This document shows, piece by piece, positions 13,340 to 23,408 of a stretch of 64,000 nt of DNA. How positions within the stretch are numbered: position 1 is the first letter of the stretch; each line of letters opens with the position of its first letter. The translations under genes and the position numbers were made by a program. Under the pieces are notes generated by a model that was given only the letters and a program-made list of their open reading frames with translations, searched no databases and was not told the DNA's origin. This stretch comes from Opisthorchis felineus (lineage: Eukaryota; Platyhelminthes; Trematoda; Opisthorchiida; Opisthorchiidae), in assembly GCA_004794785.1 (NCBI GenBank), contig SJOL01007508.1:245874-309873 (forward strand), written 5' to 3'.

Positions 13340-14066
13340 TATCGACACCAGGACGCTGTCAGTAACAGAAATTCAGCTTGAGATATCAGTCTTTCAGCTC
13401 AACATGGCACCTGGCCCGGATGGTCTGCATCCCACATTCTTCGAAGAAGGTGAGGACGTGCTGGTGAACAGTCTGACGACCATAGCTCAGATGATTTGGA
13501 ACAAGAACAGAATACCAGTGGAATGGAGCTCCTTGATCGACATCCCAGTCTTCAAAAAGGAGTGTCGCGCGAAGACCATTGTAGAATCTGCCTGGAAGCT
13601 GTGAAAATTAAGGTGATCTCTGGCACCATTTTTCGCAGGTTGATCGACTATTCAGATAGTTAGATTCGTGGGAATCAAGCTGTGTTCTTCCCTCGTTGAG
13701 TGCGCATTGACCAAATTTATATTCTGAGACAAGTTTTTGAACAGCGCCGCTCTTTTAAATATCTCACGTCGGCCGTTTTTCTATGCCTGAAAGCTGCTTT
13801 TGACTCTTTCGGTCGTCAGAAAATTTAGCGGTGTCTGGCGGTCAAATTTTTATCCCTTATGTGGGCACTGTACGCAAGCTTCTGTGGACGGATACGAGTA
13901 TTCAGCAAGCTTTCGTCTAAGTTCATCATTTCCAGTGGTGTAAGACAAGGCTGCCTCATCTCCTCTTTTCTCTTCAACTTAGTTGTTGATGTGATGCTTG
14001 AACTATCCCTGCCTATCTCTGAAACCTCGGGAGTCGAAATGCTTCCTGGACGTTCCCTCACAGATA
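13340..14066 (+). pseudogene. Reverse transcriptase domain, broken, catalytic YADD box missing
   Basis: The segment starting at 13404 carries 'MAPGPDGLHPTFF' (the APGPDGL motif of RT block 2a), then a tryptophan-rich stretch and 'IPVFKK'. After stops near 13.6 kb the frame resumes with 'DQIYILRQVFEQRRS' and a mutated 'LCLKAAFDSF' (usually LDFKAAFDS). 13.86-14.06 kb gives 'SSGVRQGCLISSFLFN' (the GVRQGCPLSPFLFN block). The sequence then passes directly from 'LPGRSLTDN' to a stop, and the usual YADD active-site box does not appear, so that part is deleted or mutated beyond recognition. Confidence 0.85.
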
Positions 14067-14099
14067 ATTGATTGGTTCTTATCCTTCCGGAGTGCAAAC

Positions 14100-14875
14100 C
14101 ATTTTAAATAACCTAAATAATTCTGCCGCACGGTCTAGCATGCGCTTCACACCTGCGAATTGTAAAGTGCTGCTACAAGACTGGGTGGGATCAAACCAAA
14201 ACCTCATGCATGCAGTTGAGCCAATCGACGTAGTACATAAATATAGTGCCTGGGCAGTTGTATGAATTTCCTTGGACTGGATGGGAGTGAGATTACTTCT
14301 GGAACCGGGAAGGCCAATGTAGCTTGTGCTAAGCTCCGACACCTATGGCGCCGATGTGACGTCATCTTGTCTTTCAAGGCAGATTTTGCAATGTAGCAGT
14401 GTGATCTATACTGCTTCGTGGACCAATAACGTTACCTAACCGCGCAGATGATGCTTGAAACCAGTCATTACCCCAGAAGTAGTGGCTGAATTTGGGGGGA
14501 ATATCGGAATAGCAATGACAGACACGCCAGATGTTGTTAGGAAGAAGGAACTGTTCCATGATAGATGAATTACTCATGCTTCATAGGTTATATTGGTGCC
14601 GGCATGTACTTCGCATGCCAGAGGACCGCCTACCTAGCATAGCTGTTTTCTCTCGGCCCTCTGTCGAGTGCAGGCGACCGATGTGTGGACACTGTATAGA
14701 CCGGAAATGTGGTATTAGAACCCTAACAGCTAAATTGAATTGGAACAATAGATGAAGTCTCCCTGAATGGGAACCCTGGGACTCAACTCACCAGTGGTTA
14801 ATGACGCTGGTAGAAATAGCCCAATTGTGCAGTCAGTGGCGCCCATGCACCGAAGCTATCCCTTTCAATGCGTAG
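14100..14875 (+). pseudogene. C-terminal part of the retrotransposon ORF, broken
   Basis: Recognisable pieces are 'FTPANCKVLLQDWVGS' near 14.15 kb, 'ACAKLRHLWRRCDV' near 14.33 kb, 'HRLYWCRHVLRMPEDRLPS' near 14.58 kb (usually RWLGHVLRMP..RLP), and from 14762 a stretch with the pattern LPEWEPWDS..QWL....E.AQ....QWR, ending at TAG 14873-14875. Frames differ between pieces. This is the typical tail of trematode non-LTR reverse transcriptase proteins. Confidence 0.8.
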
Positions 14876-16266
14876 CTGCCCAGTTTCAGAGCTATCTAAA
14901 CATGCCATCACCTCCAATGCTTGGCTGCATCGCCCGCGCTATCCCAGTTCCTGGTGGTCGAAACTGTGGCAGCTGGAACTAAAGTACACTTTGTACATGG
15001 TTTATAGCCGATAAGCTGAACTGAGCTGATTTTTTAACTGTTCCTGCTTAGGCCTTGGCAACCTCATAGTATCTAAGCCCTCGTGCCTCCAACGGCACGG
15101 CATGGTAGATATGCTCCGAAATGGTGTCCTATCTGAACGTTAATTTTTTATTATTATTTGCCAAAAATGCAAGCTACGGTTTTCCCGTGTTCTGCTCTTC
15201 AAAAGCGCCCTAACGTAACTTATATGCTTCTTATCCTAAGGAAAAACTAAGTCTAAATGCATGCAAAACTAGCTTTGTTGATCTTTTTTGGCAGGACTAG
15301 TATGCAACCCACCCATCACAGCCAATACCGTACGAGATAGTCTTCTTGAAATGCGCATCATATTACGTAGCCTGAAGGTTTTCCACAAAAGAAGATCAGC
15401 CATATTCAACTACCAACGCCATTCGGATAATGTTGCTTTGCACTTTTTTTAAACATAATGAGCTAGTACAACAATAAAAATTAGTAAGTGCATCCGGAGC
15501 TTTCTACTGTGCATTCCTGATAGGCTGAAGACACTTCTGACAATTCTGAAACGATCACGGAATTAACAAGCATTGACTGGATAGCTCCTTCAACCTTGAA
15601 CCGTCAATTCAGAGGCTGTGGAAGAGATAAAATTGCACGAGAGGACTGCTTGTATCTGGCAACCTAAAAATGAGTGGATTTTATTCATTTTGTATTTTTT
15701 ATGTTTATGTCAGATCTAATCAGATCTATATGCACTGGCGAATCCGCCAGAAAGAATGAAATAAAGTTCGTTTTCACAAATGACCCTCCGATTTTGTCCC
15801 AAATTTCTTTGATTACAAACATGGTGATTGCGAAGAAGATGACTGCTAGTTTTGGAAAGGAGCTAGTACCGCAGGATCTCTCTAAACATTTGGTTTGCTG
15901 CAGAAACTGCCGATTGTTTGAACAAATTATTTCATTTTTCGTTGACTCCAAATTTATGTGAAACAATTTTACAAGGTTGAACATCCGTACCGACGCGGAA
16001 AGTTTTCACAGCCAGTGATGCTGACAACTCGTTTTTCACAAACCTGGAATTTACTATTTTCCATTTTTTTCTCATTTTATGGGGTTTTATTAGAAAGAAT
16101 ACCCATTTTTCAATAGCCGACCCAGCGTCAACCTGCACAATGGGTTCATAATTAAAAAATTAAACCGGATATTTTGCCCGTGCTTTTGAGTTAAAAGGAT
16201 ATTTGACTTCAATTTAGTTGTTTACAGTTATACAAGTCTCCATTGTACTCCTTGCCATTTTTGGCT

Positions 16267-16305
16267 GAACTAACATGATGAACTAACATAATGAACGAAC
16301 ATAGT
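16267..16305. repeat. 13-nt tandem repeat, three copies
   Basis: GAACTAACATGAT, GAACTAACATAAT and GAACGAACATAGT follow each other without spacer. The unit is short and diverged; no function is implied. Confidence 0.8.
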
Positions 16306-16782
16306 GAGCCGAAACAATCAAAAACAAAAATATGGTTTGTCTGTATCAATGAACAACCATCAGTTATTGAAAACTAATCACTGTTTATTCGGGTATAATT
16401 TTGTAATCAGTTTTCTTATTCCTGGGCGCGGACGTTTCATAGATCTACTGGAGTGCGTAAACTAAGAATTCTACCGTCAACTGAAGCCCTACGAAAGCAT
16501 TCACTGGCCAAACCATCCTGGAGGTTTTGTGCCAAAACATTTGGCATGTTTTTCCTCAACCATAATGACGCGTATTATATCACATTTGGAGAAAGCTTTT
16601 CTAGTCCAGGGTATGTAAGCAAGACATAGGCAGAATTATCTGAGCTCCTATTGAGTGCCTTTGGAGCCCCAAAACTTTCAAGCGACATTAGACAAACCCA
16701 CTATTGCGAATTCATTTTCTGTGAAATGCCGCTCCTTGTGAGTGAGCATCTTCTCGGTTGGTGGAATTTTGAGAAATACCAA

Positions 16783-17289
16783 CTATATTCGCCAACCATG
16801 TTTGTTATGCCGAAAGCATCGCACTTTTAAGATGACATTTTCAGCTGTTTCAAGCACTTTTCTTGCATTTCTGGCCACTAAAGTCCCCTCCTCTAATATC
16901 ATGGTTATGCTTCTTTTGTAATTAATTTGGAGCACATTGAAGCACTTTCTCACTTCAACTAGTTTTAAAATTAGTTGTGTGTAACTTCCACAAAGTTTAC
17001 ACATCACCCTTATCCAATGGTATGCAAATTTGCTATGTGGGTTTGGCTGTATTTTTATGCTGAAGTTTTGCACAATACTTTGCTTTTTTCTAGTGGTTAG
17101 TTCTTTAATAACGCGTCTGCAACCATCCTCATCAAAGCCGCCCCTTAAGTTCCCGATTTTCACACCAAAAACAGCGACTAGATGCATACATGCTAAAAAT
17201 TGAAATGAAGAGAAACCGAAGAGAAAACTCGTTGGTCTCAACATTTCAAACAGAAGCGAGTCAACGTTCTTCTTTGCTATAATAAGCAT
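16783..17289 (-). other. 168-codon ORF of unknown identity
   Basis: This is the longest open frame seen that does not belong to a recognised gene. The predicted product is basic (many Lys and Arg) in its second half, has a hydrophobic, Phe-rich N-terminal third and five Cys spread along it. I do not recognise a domain. Neighbouring long frames (15,685-15,984 and 17,369-17,611, minus strand) could be parts of the same unit. It may be a decayed transposon ORF or a chance frame in AT-rich DNA. Confidence 0.25.
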
Positions 17290-20200
17290 TTAGCTGAAAT
17301 ATCCAACTTAAAGCTGCTTTCATGGAAACACACTTTTAGTGTTCAGTTTGATCTTAAAGTTTTAGCTCTTACTGAAATGGCTCTTTGAACTGGCTAGTAA
17401 AAATTCCGCCGTTCACTTTTTGTAAAATAATTCTATGAATTTTCGTCACTCTCACTATTGCCTCCTTGTTATAGGCCACGTAAGCTATGGGTTTGAGATT
17501 TTTTATTGTTTTGTTGTCTCCATTGTGGTTTGCTGTGTGGGGGGGAAAACAAAAGTTACGTTCAAAGAGGTTCGCCCGGCAAAGTTTTTGTTCATCAGTT
17601 ACAAATCTCATACGGGTTAAGGTGTTGGGCTTTTGGCACTTGCCGAATGATACGGGTTAATGCTACGAATGATAACTATGGTCATTTAGCGAGCCAGAAA
17701 AATAGAGCGCCGTTATTAAAACAGTTTCTAGTCCCGCTTGTCTCTGAGATTACTCTTGTTTTTAACCTGCGTTTAAAAAAGTTACAAAGCGGGTGGCAGA
17801 ATAATAAGCAATTTTTTAGCTGCTTGGGACCGCAATAGGTTGCCAGGACCGAGTTAAGTGTCCAACAGGCTTCATGATTACCCCATCTGACTCCTGTCCT
17901 CAACCATCTGTGTTCATAACGAATTATGGAGTTTAAAAAATGGAGGAAAACTTATCACCGTCAACACAAAATGTGGTAGGCTTTCGGTTTGAAAAATGAG
18001 CAGGGTATTTGCCTGCACACTTAGTATTTCTGGTGTTTCCAAATGTGGAAAAGACATTTAGAATTGTCACTGGGTAACTTTTTATGAGCCGGGTTAAACA
18101 AGAATTTTTGTGATTACTGTTGGTGTTTGATTTGATAAACTTGACTACGCTCGATTATTCAATGTTACAATGACGGTAGGTATTTGCCGTCTGTAGGGTT
18201 TTCGTGAAGATTAACCGAGTATTAGGGAAACTACTCTCACAGTTCACTAGTGCCTTTTGGTATAAGGTGATAAATTATTGCTGGTGACGGTAGCATTATT
18301 GATAGTAGAACTTTACTCTTCCAAAAACGCACCTGCAAATCATGTCAAGAATGCCACATGACATCAGTTTACAAAAGAAAGGAACTCAGATTCAGTCCGA
18401 GGGCATTTTTTTTTAAATATTCAGAGAGAATACTCCATTAGGTCAATTCTTAGGTTGCCACGTGCTCAATTTACTTTTGTTCTCAGTGGACAAATCTTCT
18501 AGAAAGTCGAAACACTGTGCAAGTTTCGATTCAATAACAAGTATACTATTGACCACTATTGTTGATGTCTTTGTAAGTGGGCGCTAGTTTGTTTATTTGA
18601 TTTGGAATTTGCTAGTATGCGCGTAAAATTTCCGAAAGCCTCTTTTTAATGAAGCCAACGTTTTCTTGGAGTATATCAAAAATTGGGTTGTTTGTTGGTG
18701 ATAAAAGCGTTTTAACTAAATGCAGTCACAATACAGGAAATAATTCATGGTTAACCTTTTATGGAAACTAAAAAATGACTAACGCTATGTAAGATTTTCA
18801 TGCCGGTTATTGTATGCAGTATGTAGCGTATTTATTGTGTAAAACTCATGGTGATGTAGAACAATAAGTCGGCACTGTGTGATTTGGCAGGGTAGATTCA
18901 ATAGGCTGAAGGAGATTATTGCTGTTGTGGGTGTGATCCGTCTTCTAAGACAAAACCATTTTGGTGCATGGCTGCCGAGGTTGAGGGTTATAATCGAAAG
19001 CCCATCTCAATGATGATATTGCTGTCGGTTCCTATCCACATTGAGTCGTTGGGTGCCCGGAGGTGCTGGTAGTCCAGATGATTGTTGTTGGCTGGTATTG
19101 GACACTATTTCTCCTCTAGCTTCGTTGTTCTTCTTATAGCGATTTATTATCTTTGCACCTGAGATAAGCATCAGTACTCTTAAAACGTTTACTGCTCGTA
19201 TCGATGATAGTCGTACTGTGAAGGATGGGGATTTCGCCGTTTTATTCCCAAAAGTGATCTTGAAGATCCAGACGTATAGAATTTTTGAGATAGATTGGAA
19301 TTTCATATATATTGATTTAGTGGATTGATGTCAGATTCCAGGATTGCTTCATACTCTCGCGTGAAATGTGCAGGATGTTCATTTCTTCACAGTTTAATTG
19401 TGCTCCGTCAGTGGTAAGATAATTTTCATTGTCAAAGCTGGATAATACACTGGCAGCGAATTCCAGCAGCTGTGAAAACCAAAGACTATTAGACAGCTTT
19501 TACATGGTTATTATGAATTTTCAGGAGTAGGTACTCAATGTCCTAGGTGACTGTTCTCTTACAGAATGTGTAAGGAATTTAGCTTTTGCAAAAATGATAA
19601 TGTACGTCAAACCCACTGAAAGTTAAATTGGTGTAATAAACAAAGAATATGTTTTGGCTGAATCTCTCGGGAATTTTCCAGTTACTTTACATTCGAGTAG
19701 TTAATTAGATCTTGAGCCAGGCCAGAGTTTTCAGAGTCTGCAACCCCAGCGCTCCCTCTCATGTGGAGACTGATTATAAAGACTTATTGACACATCACTT
19801 TAGGAATTTGTGGTGGGAGGGGATGGAGGAGATGCGTATTTCGGAAACTCAATAACAATCTGAGACATATACACAGCCTTTCTCTGATTTTAAGCATAAT
19901 TCAGCCTAGCTCCGCAATGTAAAATCGCAACTACATCTTTCCTTACTTTCGGAAGGGTCAGTAGTAAGTGTAGCGCGAAGACCTGTTGCTAGGTCAGCCG
20001 TTAAAGCTGTTAACAATCAAACCGAAAATCACCAAGTCGGCTTAAGTGTAGGCTGAATTTACATTTACGTAGCAATCAACATTGATTCTTGAAATATTCA
20101 ATCTCTGTTTGTTGGGTGTCATGTATCGACTGAGTGTCATAATTTTCTCCGGGATCGTCTCCGCTGCCCACTAAAACGTCAGTTTGCAGTGCGCGCTTAT

Positions 20201-23200
20201 TCTGCCTAGCTCATTCGTAGATCTTTCGAGCTGCAGCGCTATATCCTATTGTACTGCATCTTATCAGCAGACTTACTTCACTTACTTTACCTTCCGGCAA
20301 CTACCGGAGCAGAATGAGTCGTATTTTAAAATATCCCAAATTGCTGGTTATCATGAAGGACAACCTGCAGTATGTCCCTACCACAGGGCTATCCAGTTCT
20401 TGTTTCATCGCTTGATCCCACTGACGACATGCTGACCAAGTAGTTCAACGCCTGCCTTAATCACCAACGGTCAAACACAATAAGCTTACAAAGATCCGCA
20501 GTTTGGAGTAACAAGGCCTCACAATTCATGGTATCACGGATTGGACAGCTGCAGTCCACATATTAAACTTCGTTTGGAGCTAATTTTTAAGTATTTCTAT
20601 GAAGTTGGGTGAATTTGCGTGAAGGTTACCCCAGAAATGTCGATGCAAACGCCCATTTCTTGCCGTGTTTAACCATTTTGAAGGTTGGGATAGCCTAAAT
20701 GCTTTAAGGAATAGACCTAGTTTATGGGATACCCGGCGTCGTCAAGCAAGCGAAACTGCGCGTACATGTTTTTGGTGAAAACGTTTGTCTCTACAGGTTG
20801 TATTTCCTCCCTAATCAGGAAGGATTATTGGTTTATTCAATCAAAAGTGGATTTTTATTCGGGACGATGATGTCACTGGTGTAGTCACGTACAGTGGTCC
20901 ACTTATTAGAGTTTATTGACACTAAAGGAAAGCAGTTGATGGCGTTATCCAAACAATCACAACATTAAAATGCACATGCAAAGGTGGCAGCCTTACCACA
21001 TACTTGAGGTTAAAAAGATGCGTAGTAACCTTTCCATAGTTGTGATACTACTTGAATGGAAACCGTCTGATGTTAGACTCTGTAGCTTCTGTTGGGCGAT
21101 GCAGGAGTTAACATGACGAAGGTTTTGGCAAGGAAGCCTGTCAGGCTGATAAACCGGTAGTTCTCAGAAAACCATTTTGTTATTCCTTTTGAGCACTGGA
21201 ATTAATAGAATGTATAGGTGCCTCTATCCACTGAGGGCACTTTGGCTTTTCATGCCAAGCAGAACGGCTTATGGAGAGGTTCGGCAACTGTCGGCAGTTG
21301 GGGTCCATAGGTTTCTGCCAGCAGAACCCTCATCCAGGATCTCTTTGACTCCCGCGTTTCAAATGCGGCTACTCTGATCAGTGTTACACTCATTGGATAG
21401 CCCAATTTTTGGGAAATCTACAGCATTTGTTTGTGCCTGTTGTGGTTTCTCGTTGATATGACTTTACCACTCCCACGGAAAGATCTGACCAATAAGGAGT
21501 AAAATTCGATGTTTTTGTGGGAATGAAATATCTGCCGTCTCAACCTATCTGGCCAGCTAAATGCTAAGACTCAAATATCCGTTTTTTTCTATGCAGAAGC
21601 TAGTGGAATCCATCCCGTGCAATTTTGGAGGAGAATTAGACTGCAGCTAGGCAGAACAAAATCCGACTCAGTCAGTATCAGTCAAATATATCTATGTGAC
21701 ACTTTAATGGCCGTTTGTTCTACAAACAGCTATTGTTTAATTTGCGTTGCTATCTCGCAGGCATCAAAAATATTTCGGCTGCAAGAAATAGAGGCCATCT
21801 GTGGGTTTTTGGAGCAAAGAATATTACCGTGGATTTTGAAAGCTTGGGCACTCTACGATGGTTGTTTATTTGTAAGATTTGTTTGGAGAATAACAGGAAT
21901 CAAGAATTTCTTGGCGTAACTCCAATATTTCAGTGGCCGGCGGTCATCTCCTCAAGAATGATCACCTGATAGTTATCGGTGTCAGTTTGATATCGAAGCA
22001 TCCGACTGGACCAGCTGGTCCTGAATCTCATTGCCTTACTTCAACCACAGCTTACAAGCACGTAAACCTATTTTGACCATACAAAGAATTACACGTTGGA
22101 ATAAACCAAGTTAAGTGTAAGCTAAGGTGTTAAATGTCTACAGTTAGACATGCGAAGTGACGAAAAAATCCTCCTCAATTTTCTTGCTGCTTTTCCATTC
22201 GACCCATGTTCAGAAAGCATTTTGTTACACTACGCAGGCAATTGAATAATGAGACAATACAGCCTAATTTTGTCACAGCACGTGCAGAAACGTTAACCCT
22301 ACTAGTGTTCGCATTTCTATGTTCAGCACACACCACCTGTAGTTTACTGGATTTTAACTGTTGATGAAACTGTTTATACAGCGGTTATCTGCTGAACTGC
22401 CAATACATTTAAGTACTCGTACAGGGCAACAGTTTGCTTTTTTTCAGAAGTAAATAGTACGCAAACTAGGTGCTACTTCATCTCCATCTACCTTAGTGGT
22501 AGTCGGGTATGAACTCTAAGAATTGCTTTATTATGGCTAAATCTCACAAGAGAACAAATCGGCTGCATAAATAGCCGGACTACCACCTCATATGCTTGAG
22601 CCCTACCTAAGAATTGCCCATTTTGCCAGATGCCGCAAATGGATGGGGACTAGGGTTTCCGTCGTCTCATATGACCATATAGGGCCATATTTTCAGATGA
22701 CCTCAGCGGAGTCGACATCAATGCTTACAGGCGCTGAGCTTTAGATCGATATTCACCATATCATGGTCCGACTTGCGGACAATCTACCAAAGCTGATGAA
22801 GCGCAGAGTTAGTTGTTTAATGTCACCAGAACGTTTGAAAAACTTGTCCAGGCTTGTTTTAGAAATAATCCTCCAGCCTCCAGAATTCTTCGCACCACAG
22901 TGCTTAGGTCTTGCGTATAATCTGACACCCTAAATAAGTTTCCTTTATTGTCAGTCTTTCGCCTCTATTCCGAGTTGGTGGAAGACATTGCAAGACATTG
23001 TGAGTTATCAGTTTTTCTGGTTATATTATCTGAATCATACAATTCGAGGGAAGTTTTAACCAAAAAACAGTATCTGTTGTTCAGGACTCCCTAGGAGGGA
23101 GCACTATAAAAACTGTGGCCTATATGCTGCAAATGCAGAATGGGACGGTAGCTCATCAAATTTAAGGAGTATACGGCAACTTCTATGGTTGAAAGAAAGT

Positions 23201-23398
23201 AAACAGTCAAAGCTCTGTAAGAAGTTAAAGAAATGAGAAGTAAACTGCGCCACAGAGTACAAATAAGGTGTTTTTACGCGAACTATAGCGTCTATTCACA
23301 TTTTAGCTGCGTACGAAACAATGAACGGTCCAAAATAAACCATTCTGAGATAAACATTGTGAAAGGTCACAATCGCCCAAAATTTCACATACCACAGT

Positions 23399-23408
23399 AT
23401 GGAATTGG
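23399..23408 (+). CDS. CFAP251: CFAP251 exon 1, start codon
   Basis: Coding part is ATG GAA TTG G, then the donor GTAAGT at 23409. Phase 1. The only upstream in-frame signal is TGA at 23360-23362, so this is the first ATG of the frame. The transcript start is not visible. Confidence 0.7.

Larger units (their letters stand above)
12030..15035 (+). mobile_element. Degenerate APE-type non-LTR retrotransposon
   Basis: Pieces of a single long ORF follow one another in the expected order on the + strand: apurinic-like endonuclease (about 12.04-12.79 kb), linker, reverse transcriptase (about 13.34-14.06 kb), and the C-terminal region (about 14.1-14.88 kb, ending in TAG at 14873-14875). Many stop codons and frame changes interrupt it, so it is dead. 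The phrases that remain match the endonuclease/reverse transcriptase elements very common in trematodes (RTE/SR2- or CR1-like; I do not assign the clade). The 5' border is uncertain and may reach back to 11.6 kb; the 3' border near 15,035 is estimated from the end of similarity. Confidence 0.85.
15036..23398. other. Intergenic region upstream of CFAP251, no gene recognised
   Basis: AT-rich. The block 15.6-17.9 kb has several unusually long open frames on both strands, including a 168-codon minus-strand ORF; none is recognisable. A 13-nt unit occurs three times in tandem at 16267-16305. Segment 21,761-21,871 is bounded by plausible splice sites. I cannot point to a promoter for the downstream gene. 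Confidence 0.5.
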
